Assembly (NCBI GenBank): GCA_002392915.1 | Contig: DGHQ01000006.1 | Location: 1 to 64,000 of the forward strand | Source of the DNA: Bacteroidales bacterium UBA3844 | GTDB taxonomy: Bacteria > Bacteroidota > Bacteroidia > Bacteroidales > Paludibacteraceae | Direction of reading: 5' to 3' | DNA: 64,000 bases | Shown here: positions 36,096 to 45,452 of the stretch, piece by piece | How positions within the stretch are numbered: position 1 is the stretch's first letter | How the letters are laid out: every line of letters begins with the position of its first letter | Notes under the pieces: generated by a model | The model's database searches: none | The model's input: only the letters and a program-made list of their open reading frames with translations | Told to the model about the DNA's origin: nothing | Program-made: the position numbers and the translations under genes

Positions 36096-37751
36096 TCACA
36101 CGTTTCCATCAATATCAAGATTGATGTCTTTTCCTCCACGCGGATCCCTGATCTGCAAAGGAATCGTAGTGGAATATTTGATGGTTGATGAGCCGCCCGA
36201 CGTGTAGTCGTCACCTCCGTTCAAACTGTATTCCTGTGAATTGGTGACAGTAACTTCATATTTTGGCTCGATGCTCCAATGAAGAATCGGAACAAATAGT
36301 TTTGCTATATATTTCTTCTGTTTGAAGACGACGTTGCATTCCGCTTTCTCCACATCAATTGTGAGATTGCTCACACGTCCGTTGATCTCCTCTGTGCAGA
36401 TTTTTTTAGTTCCCTGAGTGAGTATGTATTCACCGCGAAGTTTATACTTGTCGCTGCAATTACGCTTAATGCAATAAATCACACTTAATATGTAGATAAT
36501 AATAAGTATCCACATTATACAATACCATTTGAATGCCATCGGATGACAGAACACATTTTCCTGTGGCAACTCTATGCTTGCCTCAATTGTTTGGTTATCC
36601 TTACCCATCAGTTTGATCAACTCAGCCTCGTATGGCACTTTGAATGAGATGTGAGCCTTCAATCTTCCGTTAGGTTTCTCAAAGTGTGGATTAAAGAGAT
36701 TCTCATCGTTTCCACGGATCTGCGCAATATTGACAAATGACTCTTCACTTCCGTCGCTACTCATCAAATGAGGCAGTTTCAACTCCGGATGATCCTCACA
36801 CTCATCTTCATCAGCCATCACAAGATGCATTCTGCGGTCGGTGATGGAAATGGAGTCGAGAGTAATCGCGTCGAACACATCGTTTGGAACCCACGACATT
36901 GTCATCGACATATGTCCGTCTATATCCACGTCGACGGAATTGATAGTTGCTCCAGCCTCCTGGGTCATCTTGCCAATCAAAAACTGTTTGAATTTTTCAA
37001 GTGCGATGTCATTCTTCATCTGGTCAAACCAGCTTTGCAAAGCCTGTTCGTTTGAGACAGGAATAGTCTGAGGCTTAAACATGGAGAAAGCATTCATTAT
37101 ATCATCAGTGCTCGTCTCCCCACTACCCATCTTTGGCAATTCCAATGCCACAAGTTTGATATTTTTTCCTGCCAATTCCTTTTCGATTCTCGAACGGTAA
37201 TCATCCAGACGAAGTTTCTTTGGATGTCCGGCGACGGGATCATTAAGAAAATCGGTGATAAGAAACACAAATTTCAGATTATTTCTGCCAGTGCGTGTAA
37301 GGTCTTTTTCAAGATACTCAAGCATATTGAGCAGGTCTGTATAGGCAGTGAATTTTTTTCTTTCTTCAGCCGACGCTGGTTTGTCATACACACGGTCGGC
37401 ATAGCTGACAAGGCTCTGTCTCATTGCTGAATTCACGATTCCGAAACCGTTTGGCTCATTCTTTGCCTCGCCTCCAAACTTGATGACTGATACATAATCA
37501 CCGTCCTGAACGGAGCGAAAAAAACTTTTTAGAGCAGGAACTACGATTTTTTCATATTTGTTCATTGTTCCAGACACATCAATAGCGAAGACATAATCAG
37601 CGTGTTCATTTTTAAGTTCTTCGCCGAATTTCTTCATTAGTTCAGGAAAATCATTTGCCAACGCATCGAAAGCACGGTTATCTTGTGCGGTAGACGTTGC
37701 AAATCCAAGCATCAGCAACAGAACAGATATGTATAATCTAATCAATTTCAT
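36096..37751 (-). CDS. Membrane-anchored VWA-domain protein
   Basis: 551 aa. Signal peptide 1-22 (STAQ), then a VWA domain with MIDAS motif FAIDVSGTMNKYE (Asp58, Ser60, Thr62) and FLITDF. A region of beta strands follows, then one membrane helix (about 405-430, WILIIIYILSVIYC) and a C-terminal cytoplasmic beta-rich domain of about 110 residues (EVTVTNSQEYSLNGGDDYTS), which may bind partners. With the signal peptide and one later helix, the VWA part should be in the periplasm and the tail inside. First gene of the tubulin-like operon, on the same strand and 67 bases ahead of it. No clear promoter was found in the 206 bases upstream. Confidence 0.82.
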   Translation of the reverse strand: MKLIRLYISVLLLMLGFATSTAQDNRAFDALANDFPELMKKFGEELKNEHADYVFAIDVSGTMNKYEKIVVPALKSFFRSVQDGDYVSVIKFGGEAKNEPNGFGIVNSAMRQSLVSYADRVYDKPASAEERKKFTAYTDLLNMLEYLEKDLTRTGRNNLKFVFLITDFLNDPVAGHPKKLRLDDYRSRIEKELAGKNIKLVALELPKMGSGETSTDDIMNAFSMFKPQTIPVSNEQALQSWFDQMKNDIALEKFKQFLIGKMTQEAGATINSVDVDIDGHMSMTMSWVPNDVFDAITLDSISITDRRMHLVMADEDECEDHPELKLPHLMSSDGSEESFVNIAQIRGNDENLFNPHFEKPNGRLKAHISFKVPYEAELIKLMGKDNQTIEASIELPQENVFCHPMAFKWYCIMWILIIIYILSVIYCIKRNCSDKYKLRGEYILTQGTKKICTEEINGRVSNLTIDVEKAECNVVFKQKKYIAKLFVPILHWSIEPKYEVTVTNSQEYSLNGGDDYTSGGSSTIKYSTTIPLQIRDPRGGKDINLDIDGNV

Positions 37752-37957
37752 TTATCGGTTATTCTAAATAATTCAAAAATCCTTTCATTTAATTGACCAT
37801 CTTTTTACAGATGATACAAACAACTCTTAAAAATAGTATAAAAAATAATCTCCTACACAACATCATCATAATTTTTATTCACAATTAACATATTTTATGG
37901 ATTTGCAAATCCACAAATGTCACGTCAGACTAAATACATTCCGTCGCAAATATTAAT

Positions 37958-38614
37958 CTATTTTTTGCTTTCTTCTTGGTTTATTTTGAAAAGGACAGGC
38001 AATGTAAATTTAGTACGAACGGTATCACCCATCTGTGTGCCAGGCTTCCACTTTGGCATCATGCTCACAACACGTACTGCCTCTTCATCCAAAGCTGGAT
38101 GGACACCTCGTACGACTTCAACATCTGTGATAGTGCCATCTTTTTCAACTGTAAATTTTACAATAACTCTACCTTGAATACTTGAATCTTGTGCTGCCTT
38201 GGGATAAACCAAATTAGACTTTAGAAATTCCATCAGGGCTTTCTGTCCCCCTGGAAATTCAGGACGCCGTTCAACAATTATACCCATTAAATCTTCATCA
38301 TCATCATCAGTATCAGAAGCGGATATTGTCATTGAATCTCCACGATTAGTATTCTCCGTTTCATTGCTGGCTGCGACACTTGAAGCCAACGTCATCACCG
38401 TCGCCAAGCCAACAATCTTCACCGCTTTGCCTGCCATCTTGCGTATATTCAGCTGATTCTCAATATATCGCATCTCAGATTCACACACAGGACATGTACC
38501 CATACAATCGCCTTCGTGAGTACACACTCTTGGTTCGTATGGGATTTCATTGGCATCCGCAATCTGTTTGCGGATGGATTTTAATGTCTCACATGTTTGT
38601 TTTCCTTTGTACAT
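37958..38614 (-). CDS. TonB-type energy transducer with Cys-rich N-terminus (copy 1)
   Basis: 218 aa from the ATG at 38614, which aligns with the starts of its two paralogues (an upstream TTG at 38623 does not). The N-terminal about 46 residues carry Cys8, Cys31, Cys37, Cys41 and Cys44, spaced C-x5-C-x3-C-x2-C (DCMGTCPVCES). A membrane helix follows (MAGKAVKIVGLATVMTL), then an acidic linker, then a complete TonB C-terminal domain (FPGGQKALMEFLKSNLVYP..GRVIVKFTVEKDGTI..WKPGTQMG). TonB proteins pass energy from the inner membrane to outer-membrane receptors. The Cys cluster would be in the cytoplasm and could bind metal or an Fe-S cluster. Confidence 0.82.
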   Translation of the reverse strand: MYKGKQTCETLKSIRKQIADANEIPYEPRVCTHEGDCMGTCPVCESEMRYIENQLNIRKMAGKAVKIVGLATVMTLASSVAASNETENTNRGDSMTISASDTDDDDEDLMGIIVERRPEFPGGQKALMEFLKSNLVYPKAAQDSSIQGRVIVKFTVEKDGTITDVEVVRGVHPALDEEAVRVVSMMPKWKPGTQMGDTVRTKFTLPVLFKINQEESKK

Positions 38615-38643
38615 AAGCCTCAATTGTTATGTCCGACGGAATA

Positions 38644-39438
38644 TTATTCCATCTCATTAATAGATTTATGACTTCCTTCTGATCCATTTGCTTTGAACAA
38701 GATAGGCAAATAATATCTGCTTCTGACAATTTTTCCCTTATTCGTCGCAGGAATCCACTTTGGCATCTTGTTCACAAAATTGATAGCCGCTTCATCCAAT
38801 GCTGGATGAACACTTCGAACGATATCAACATTGGTAATAGAGCCGTCTTTCTCAACAACAAAGCCTACAATCACTCGTCCCTGAACACCCCCATCACTAG
38901 GATAAACTAAATTATTCTTAATAAATGTCATAAGCGAGTCTTTCCCTTGAGGATATTGAGCTTTTTGATCTACTATTGAAAAAATCGCCGTATCTTCTCG
39001 TGCTTCATCTATTGCATCCCAGGAATCCATTTCCTCTTTAGACGGGTGATACCCAGGACATACAACAATTGGTGGCGGAGGTGTATCTATAGGTTCACTT
39101 GTTTCTTCAAGTGATGAATCTGCGGAAACAGGAATCAATTCTGTTGTGTCAACGGTATTGTTTTCAACAGATGGCTGTGGCTGAGGTTGTTGAGCATCAT
39201 TACACGCCGACAACGACATCACCGTCGCCAAACCAACAATCTTCACAGCTTTGCCAGCCATCTTGCGTATATTCAGCTGATCTTCTATATAACGTATCTC
39301 CGACTCACATGTAGGACATGTGCCAAGACAATCTTCCTCAAGTGCACATTTAATAGGTGCATACGGGATATCATTGGCATCAGCGATTTGCTTACGGATT
39401 GCTTTCAATGTCTCACATATTGGTTTTCCTTGGTTCAT
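38644..39438 (-). CDS. TonB-type energy transducer with Cys-rich N-terminus (copy 2)
   Basis: 264 aa. The first about 75 residues are nearly identical to the flanking paralogues, including DCLGTCPTCES and the helix MAGKAVKIVGLATVMSL. The helix ends in SAC, which could also be read as a lipobox. A long acidic, Pro-rich linker (about 80-150, EPIDTPPPPIVV) spans the periplasm, followed by a TonB C-terminal domain (YPQGKDSLMTFIKNNLVYP; WIPATNKGK). 29 bases from copy 1 and 40 from copy 3, so the three are one operon. Confidence 0.82.
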   Translation of the reverse strand: MNQGKPICETLKAIRKQIADANDIPYAPIKCALEEDCLGTCPTCESEIRYIEDQLNIRKMAGKAVKIVGLATVMSLSACNDAQQPQPQPSVENNTVDTTELIPVSADSSLEETSEPIDTPPPPIVVCPGYHPSKEEMDSWDAIDEAREDTAIFSIVDQKAQYPQGKDSLMTFIKNNLVYPSDGGVQGRVIVGFVVEKDGSITNVDIVRSVHPALDEAAINFVNKMPKWIPATNKGKIVRSRYYLPILFKANGSEGSHKSINEME

Positions 39439-39478
39439 AATTTTTTTATTTTCGTGGATTATCTACGATTCATCTATA

Positions 39479-40654
39479 TCACTCATCTAACTTGAAAAGA
39501 ACAGGCAAATTAAACTTTGAACTAACTACCGTATCCCTGATTGTTGCAGGCTTCCATTTCGGCATCTTTTTAACGACACGAAACGCCTCTTCTTTTAATA
39601 ATTGATTATCACAAGAAGAATGTATATTTGACAAAGCCCCATCTTTTTCTACAACAAACTCCACATTAACACTATAATATTTGCCAGTATCCAGAGGTGT
39701 ATCATCAGCATAGATAGTATTACCAACTTCTTTTCTTAAATCACTGCAAATCCAAAATCTACCACCATCAAAATCATACTGATTATCATATAAATAATAA
39801 GAGTCCAGTGCTTCCAAATCAGATTTTGAGTAGACCAAATTTTCTTTTAAAAAATCAAACAATGCCTTTTTTCCACCAGGAAATTCTGGTTGCTTCTCTA
39901 CTCTTACAAAATACAAATCTCGATCGTCTGGAATATTGATATTGTAATGATCAAACGTTTTTCGAGGGACAAAAAATCCTAATGATTCATACCTGAAAAA
40001 TATTGGCACATGGAACTTTGAACATACAGGCTTGCCATTACACATTGCAGGTTTCCACTTCTCCATTCCCTTCACCACACGAACAGCCTCTTCGTCTAAA
40101 CATGGATATAGAGTTTTTTTAACCGCAACATTTGAAATTGATCCATCTTTCTCAACAATAAAAGAAATCGTGGCCGTACCTTCAATTCCTTCAACCATTG
40201 CGGCTTCTTTATAATGTACATTAAATATAAAATAAAATGCCAGACTATCTGGAGCTACAGCATGTTCCAATGTATCAAACAGATCATTATAATCAGCACA
40301 TATTTCATCCTCTACAGGAATAAACGGAGTTTCCCCCTCTCTGTCTCCGATATAGTCATAAACTATTTCTTTTTGATTTAATTCATCAGGAAGTATTGAA
40401 ACACTATCTGTAATATTACACGCAGACATAGACATCACCGTCGCCAAACCAACAATTTTCACAGCTTTGCCAGCCATTTTGCGTATATTCAGCTGATTCT
40501 CAATATATCGCATCTCAGATTCGCACGCAGGACATGTGCCCATACAATCGCCTTTGTGTGTACACACTACTGGCTCGTATGGGATCTCATTCGCATCCGC
40601 AATCTTCTTACGTATCGCTTTCAATGTCTCACATTTATGTTTTCCTTGGTACAT
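39479..40654 (-). CDS. TonB-type protein with two TonB C-terminal domains (copy 3)
   Basis: 391 aa, first gene of the TonB group. It shares the Cys-rich start (DCMGTCPACES) and membrane helix (ending SMSAC). It then has two TonB-like domains in a row: the first (about 140-235, EGTATISFIVEKDGSI..WKPAMCNGK) and the second (about 270-391, FPGGKKALFDFLKENLVYS..FVVEKDGAL..WKPATIRD). Double TonB domains are unusual and might let one anchor contact two receptors. A -7 element lies at 40688-40695. Confidence 0.8.
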   Translation of the reverse strand: MYQGKHKCETLKAIRKKIADANEIPYEPVVCTHKGDCMGTCPACESEMRYIENQLNIRKMAGKAVKIVGLATVMSMSACNITDSVSILPDELNQKEIVYDYIGDREGETPFIPVEDEICADYNDLFDTLEHAVAPDSLAFYFIFNVHYKEAAMVEGIEGTATISFIVEKDGSISNVAVKKTLYPCLDEEAVRVVKGMEKWKPAMCNGKPVCSKFHVPIFFRYESLGFFVPRKTFDHYNINIPDDRDLYFVRVEKQPEFPGGKKALFDFLKENLVYSKSDLEALDSYYLYDNQYDFDGGRFWICSDLRKEVGNTIYADDTPLDTGKYYSVNVEFVVEKDGALSNIHSSCDNQLLKEEAFRVVKKMPKWKPATIRDTVVSSKFNLPVLFKLDE

Positions 40655-40687
40655 AGGCTTCAGTTATCACATCCGACATTAATATTG

Positions 40688-40695
40688 CAAAAATA
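40688..40695 (-). promoter_or_regulatory. Putative -7 element for the TonB operon
   Basis: CAAAAATA on the plus strand reads TATTTTTG on the minus strand, 33 bases before the ATG at 40654. Confidence 0.45.
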
Positions 40696-40764
40696 GGATT
40701 ATTGATGAATTATGAAAACTTTTTACTGATAATATGATGATGCAAATAAAGATAGTTCGTCATA

Positions 40765-40797
40765 TAAAAAAAGGAGACGCTGCATAGCAACGTCTCC
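40765..40797 (-). terminator. Rho-independent terminator after guaB
   Basis: On the minus strand GGAGACGTTGC pairs with GCAGCGTCTCC (one G-T pair; plus 40773-40783 with 40787-40797), followed by a run of T. Confidence 0.85.
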
Positions 40798-40834
40798 AAT
40801 TATTAATTCTAAACTCTTAATTCTTAATTAAGAA

Positions 40835-42331
40835 TTACTGCTGTGTCTCTTTCAAGATAACATCGTGCGCACCACCCTCGATGATTGATGTAGACGACAC
40901 AAGTGTGATCTTTGCATTCTTCTGTAGCTCTGGGATTGTGATTGCTCCACATGAACACATTGTTGCGATTATCTTACCTAGAGTGACACGCAAATTGTCT
41001 TTCATCTTACCTGCGTATGGAACGTAGCTGTCGACACCTTCCTCAAACTTAAGTGCTGCTGCACCTCCCATATCGTAACGCTGCCAGTTCTTAGCTCGGT
41101 TTGAACCCTCACCCCAGTACTCCTTTACAATACGATTGCCGATTGTAAGTTTCTTTGTTGGAGACTCGTCAAAACGCGCGAAGTAACGACCCATCATCAA
41201 GAAGTCTGCTCCCATTGCTAGGGCTAGAACCATGTGATAATCATGCACTAGACCACCGTCTGAACAAACTGGGACATAAATACCTGTCTCCTTGAAATAC
41301 TCGTCACGAGCACGGCAAACATCGATAAGCGCTGTTGCTTGGCCACGACCAATACCCTTCTGCTCACGTGTGATACAGATTGAACCACCACCGATACCAA
41401 CTTTGATAAAGTCTGCACCTGCTTCAACCAAATATCTGAAGCCTTCTGCGTCTACTACGTTTCCAGCACCTACTTTTACTGAATCTCCGTACTGAGAACG
41501 AATCCATGCGATTGTATCTTTCTGCCACTCTGAGAATCCATCTGATGAGTCGATACAAAGGACATCTGCTCCAGCCTCTACCAATGCTGGCACTCTCTCT
41601 TTGTAATCACGAGAGTTGATACCTGCTCCGACAAGAAGCTTCTTGTCGCCATCCGACAACTCGTTTGGATTTTCACGATGAGAATCATAATCCTTTCTGA
41701 AAACGAAATACATAAGTTTCTGATTATCATCGATAATTGGCAATGTATTCAATTTCTGCTCCCAAATGATCTTGTTTGCCTCAGAAAGTGTCATTCCATA
41801 CTTTCCTACAACCAACTTCTCAAATGGAGTCATATAATTTTTCACTGGATTTGAAAGATCTTCCTTATCAGCGCGATAATCGCGGCTTGTAAGGATTCCA
41901 AGCAACTGTCCGTTTGGTGTACCGTCGCTTGTCACACCAATTGTTGAGTGACCTGTTGTCTCGATCAATGCCAAAGCGTCAGCAAGTGTGCTGTCTGGCT
42001 TTAGGTTAGAATCCGACACTACAAAACCTGCCTTGAAATTCTTCACCTTTCTTACCATATCAGCCTGAGATGCGATTGGCTGTGAACCAAATATAAACGA
42101 TAGTCCACCATTGTGAGCCAACTCAATCGCCAATCCTGAATCAGATACGGCCTGCATAATAGCTGACACGAAAGGGATGTTAAGAGTAATCTTTGATGTC
42201 TCCCCCTTCTTGAATTTTACTAATGGTGTCTTCAAAGACACATTTGTAGGCAGACACTCCTTTGTCGTAAGTCCTGGTATCAATAGGTACTCACCGAATG
42301 TTCTGCTGACTTCATTTACAAATATTGCCAT
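40835..42331 (-). CDS. guaB: Inosine-5'-monophosphate dehydrogenase
   Basis: Oxidises IMP to XMP, the first step to GMP. 498 aa with the two CBS domains inserted at about 100-220 and the catalytic loop GGGSICITREQ with Cys319. The flap continues GIGRGQATA where E. coli-type enzymes have GVGVPQ-like sequence, so this belongs to a divergent IMPDH subgroup. Other conserved parts: DSSDGFSEW (substrate loop), CSDGG, GADFLMMG. It is flanked by a promoter (42370-42391) and a terminator, so it is a single transcript. Confidence 0.92.
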   Translation of the reverse strand: MAIFVNEVSRTFGEYLLIPGLTTKECLPTNVSLKTPLVKFKKGETSKITLNIPFVSAIMQAVSDSGLAIELAHNGGLSFIFGSQPIASQADMVRKVKNFKAGFVVSDSNLKPDSTLADALALIETTGHSTIGVTSDGTPNGQLLGILTSRDYRADKEDLSNPVKNYMTPFEKLVVGKYGMTLSEANKIIWEQKLNTLPIIDDNQKLMYFVFRKDYDSHRENPNELSDGDKKLLVGAGINSRDYKERVPALVEAGADVLCIDSSDGFSEWQKDTIAWIRSQYGDSVKVGAGNVVDAEGFRYLVEAGADFIKVGIGGGSICITREQKGIGRGQATALIDVCRARDEYFKETGIYVPVCSDGGLVHDYHMVLALAMGADFLMMGRYFARFDESPTKKLTIGNRIVKEYWGEGSNRAKNWQRYDMGGAAALKFEEGVDSYVPYAGKMKDNLRVTLGKIIATMCSCGAITIPELQKNAKITLVSSTSIIEGGAHDVILKETQQ

Positions 42332-42369
42332 CGTTATATACTTTTATCTTATTTCTCTAAACATTTTGG

Positions 42370-42391
42370 CAAAGGTAATGCTTTTTAACAA
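42370..42391 (-). promoter_or_regulatory. Putative guaB promoter, TTG-N11-TACCTTTG
   Basis: On the minus strand TTG (plus 42389-42391) is followed after 11 bases by TACCTTTG (plus 42370-42377), 39 bases before the ATG. Confidence 0.5.
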
Positions 42392-42412
42392 CTTTTAAGC
42401 ATTTTTCCGCCG

Positions 42413-43180
42413 TTAATTGCTGTAAAAATGTGACACTGGAAGCATAAACTTCAAAACCAACGCCAAATTCTGCGTGCTGGCTCTTTGAAAAAGTTCCATC
42501 TTTCCACACTCATACAAATCATGTGTACCGTAATTCCAACGTATCTCCAACATCGGATGTACCTTTTCCAAATGCAAATCAAAACCTACAGCCGCACATA
42601 GCGAAAGGTCAAATTTGCTGGTCTCTATATCCGGATTGACGCGGGGGTCTCTTAACGTCAGCGTCTGCTTCTGCAATTCTGTGACGACTGTTTCATCTTT
42701 CTCCTTTATCAAGAAACTGACTTGTGGTCCGAAATTGACGTAGGCTCTTGCCTTTCTGCCAAAATATATATGTGCAAGCAAAGGAATGTCGATATATGTC
42801 AACTCTCGGTCCAAATCCACACCGTTGAAATCGACTTCATCCGTGCCGACCAGTCTTTCTGTCTGTCCATTTCTTGCCCTGAACTGCTCACACCAACCTT
42901 TTTGTGTAAGATTGCATTCCAAAAACACTCCGAAATGGTTCTGGGCAATATAAAGAGCATTCACTCCTGCTGTCATACCACGTTGATTGAAAAGAGACTG
43001 GTCTCCTATCATGCTGGTGTATGAAGTGTTGTTGTGCAGGAATCTCACTTGCGACATATTCACACCACCCGACACACCGACCGCAACCTCCTGTTCGAAA
43101 CTGCGTCTCTCCTGTGCCGACGTCGCGCACACACACGTCGCAGCAAGCAATGATGAAACTATGATTTTGGCTACTCTCAT
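42413..43180 (-). CDS. PorT-like outer-membrane beta-barrel protein
   Basis: 255 aa with signal peptide 1-22 (TSAQ). The pattern VAVGVSGGVNMSQVRF at the start of the barrel, followed by GMTAGVNALYIAQNHFGVFLECNLTQKG and YIDIPLLAHIYFG, is that of PorT-like/OMP_b-brl_2 proteins, eight-stranded barrels found next to T9SS or other envelope genes. It starts three bases after the LysM/binding protein gene and is co-transcribed with it. It ends close to the guaB promoter region. Confidence 0.82.
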   Translation of the reverse strand: MRVAKIIVSSLLAATCVCATSAQERRSFEQEVAVGVSGGVNMSQVRFLHNNTSYTSMIGDQSLFNQRGMTAGVNALYIAQNHFGVFLECNLTQKGWCEQFRARNGQTERLVGTDEVDFNGVDLDRELTYIDIPLLAHIYFGRKARAYVNFGPQVSFLIKEKDETVVTELQKQTLTLRDPRVNPDIETSKFDLSLCAAVGFDLHLEKVHPMLEIRWNYGTHDLYECGKMELFQRASTQNLALVLKFMLPVSHFYSN

Positions 43181-43183
43181 ATT

Positions 43184-45421
43184 TTATTTGGCAAACATTT
43201 TGCAGCCGTTAGTCTCGCTGTTCTCTATGATGAAATGACGTGAATTGATAAATCCTCCCGTCTCTCCCACTCTGTTGAATTTGAAATCAGATTGCAATGT
43301 AGACGGTGCGATCTTGTCCAACGCCCACTCGAAATCGTGTCCATATTTCTGCATCGACTCACAGAAATACATCATCATATCGTATCCGAGGATAGCGTAC
43401 ATAGGATGCGAATTCGTAGGCTCAGCATTGTAATATGAACGATATTTTTTCAAGAATTTGATTGTTTCCTCGCTCTTGAAATCGATAAAGAACGGTGATG
43501 TAAAATATGTGTCGTAATGGAACAACTCCTTGCTGATACTGTTGTAGTTCTGCCATTCATTAAAGCCAAACACTGCAATTTCAGTATCTTTAGCCTTCAA
43601 CATGTTGATAATAGGAAGAATCTGATTCAACGCCACCTGGTTTGTTGTGACTGGGAATATCAAATTCTTTTTCTTCTTATCTACCGTCTTCTTCAACTCT
43701 GTATAATTAGAGAATACAACATCCTTATTCTTGACTCCCATCGCATCTAGAGTGAACTTCAATGTATCTGCCCACACTGCCTTGTCATTATATTTAGGAT
43801 CAGAGAACGACACAATAACCACATTGTAGTCCTTGAAATTCTGGGCAATCTGCAAAGCCACGTCGGCCGCGCTTTCATTCTGAGGTGCGTTAATCTGGAA
43901 AATACTTGAATTACTCTTTACCTCATCTGATTTAGAAGTGAACGGAATAACAAGCTTCACATTGTTTGCCAATGCGAAATCCGCCATGGTCTTGATCTGC
44001 GACTGATATGCAGGTCCGATGATGAAATCCATACTCTTCAGCTCGTTATATGACACAAGTGTCTGAGCCTCCGCATCAGTCTTTCCTGAATCATAAACAC
44101 GAAGATTGATGTTCAAACCTGTTTTACGCAATGTGTCTGCGGCAAGAAGCATACCATTATAGAATTCTATAAACTTCTCAGTGTTTGCATCTATCTTGCT
44201 GGTTTCAGTCACTTTAGCAAAATTCCAAGGCAATGCGAGAGCACATTCGATTGAAGTCTTAGGTTCTGAATTAAACACTTTTTCAAGCGATGTGCTGATT
44301 GAATCCGCAGTATTAATCTCGGCTACTTCTGTTGCATTCAATGGAATTCTCAATATCTTGCCTGCCATCAAACCGTTAGCAACATCTGGATTTGCTTTAA
44401 TCAAATCCTCCTGAGTGATCTGATACTGTTTGCAGATTCCGAATATAGTCTCCTCTTGCTTGACAATATGGATCTTATGCGACGGTGCCTGATTCTGCTC
44501 CGGTTCGACGAATGAATTGCTCTGGAACACAGGAGGAATGATAAGCATCTTACCCTCCTGAAGTTCTGTATCTATTCCTGGATTTCTCGACACCAAAGCA
44601 TCCTGGCTGATGCCATATTGTTTGGAGATGCTGTAGACTGTCTCTCCCTTCTTAACAATATGAGTCTTTAACTCACTCTTCTTAGTAGTGTTTTCTACAG
44701 GAGCGGAAGTGTTAGCGTAAGTAGGCGGGATAATAAGAATCTGTCCAATCTTCACACCTTCCTTAGCATCAGGATTAAGTTTCACAATCTCATCCGCAGC
44801 CACGTTGTGCTGTTTGCTGATACTGTAAAGGGTCTCACCCTTCTTCACTTCATGAGCTGTGAAGTTGGGGCGTTTTGCCTCTGTATTAGCTGTCGATGGA
44901 GCTGGAGTTGTAGCAGGTGTAGTCTGTGCTTTATCGGCAGGTTTGGTCACTACAGGAGCAGGTGTATTCTTAACTGGTTCGGAAGCCTCCTTTTCTGCTT
45001 TGTTTCGACGAGCGACTAACTCCTTCTTCTGTGGAATACGAATATTTGTTCCTTCGATCAAACCACGCGTCTTCAATGAAGGGTTTGCCTCATAAAGGTC
45101 ATCATAAGTCAAACCGTATTTCTGCTTAAGTGAAAACAGAGTCTCACTCTTCTGCACTTTATGCATCACACCCTGAGTATTCTTCTTTGGAATAAGCAAA
45201 TGCTCGCCCTCCTTCAGACCATTCTTAGTCTGAGGGTTAGCCTCTTGTATCTCAGCTTGAGTAACACCGAACTTCTTGGAAATCGAATAGAAACCTTCGC
45301 TCTTTGCCACCGAATATTCATAATATGGTTTGCCCCCTACGATCTTAGTCGGATATTCTCCAGCCAACACCATAGAGACAGACAATGATGCAAGTATGCT
45401 CGCAAAAATTCTTCCAGTCAT
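43184..45421 (-). CDS. Periplasmic protein with five LysM modules and a substrate-binding-like domain
   Basis: 745 aa. Signal peptide 1-20. Five LysM modules are visible at about 25-80, 85-135, 185-240, 248-300 and 312-365; each has a start like KKGETLYSISKQ and an end like GQILIIPP. A Thr/Pro/Ala linker separates modules 2 and 3. The C-terminal half (about 390-745) fits a type 1 periplasmic-binding-protein fold as in branched-chain amino-acid receptors: ECALALPWNF, FYNGMLLAADTLRKTGLNINLRVYD, DFIIGPAYQS, VIVSF, FGFNEWQNY. Probably tethers to peptidoglycan; such proteins appear with PorT-like barrels in Bacteroidota. Ligand unknown. Confidence 0.85.
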   Translation of the reverse strand: MTGRIFASILASLSVSMVLAGEYPTKIVGGKPYYEYSVAKSEGFYSISKKFGVTQAEIQEANPQTKNGLKEGEHLLIPKKNTQGVMHKVQKSETLFSLKQKYGLTYDDLYEANPSLKTRGLIEGTNIRIPQKKELVARRNKAEKEASEPVKNTPAPVVTKPADKAQTTPATTPAPSTANTEAKRPNFTAHEVKKGETLYSISKQHNVAADEIVKLNPDAKEGVKIGQILIIPPTYANTSAPVENTTKKSELKTHIVKKGETVYSISKQYGISQDALVSRNPGIDTELQEGKMLIIPPVFQSNSFVEPEQNQAPSHKIHIVKQEETIFGICKQYQITQEDLIKANPDVANGLMAGKILRIPLNATEVAEINTADSISTSLEKVFNSEPKTSIECALALPWNFAKVTETSKIDANTEKFIEFYNGMLLAADTLRKTGLNINLRVYDSGKTDAEAQTLVSYNELKSMDFIIGPAYQSQIKTMADFALANNVKLVIPFTSKSDEVKSNSSIFQINAPQNESAADVALQIAQNFKDYNVVIVSFSDPKYNDKAVWADTLKFTLDAMGVKNKDVVFSNYTELKKTVDKKKKNLIFPVTTNQVALNQILPIINMLKAKDTEIAVFGFNEWQNYNSISKELFHYDTYFTSPFFIDFKSEETIKFLKKYRSYYNAEPTNSHPMYAILGYDMMMYFCESMQKYGHDFEWALDKIAPSTLQSDFKFNRVGETGGFINSRHFIIENSETNGCKMFAK

Positions 45422-45444
45422 ATAAATACAAGTTTATATTTTCG

Positions 45445-45452
45445 CAAAATTA
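45445..45452 (-). promoter_or_regulatory. Putative -7 element for the LysM/PorT-like operon
   Basis: CAAAATTA on the plus strand reads TAATTTTG on the minus strand, 23 bases before the start at 45421. Confidence 0.45.
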
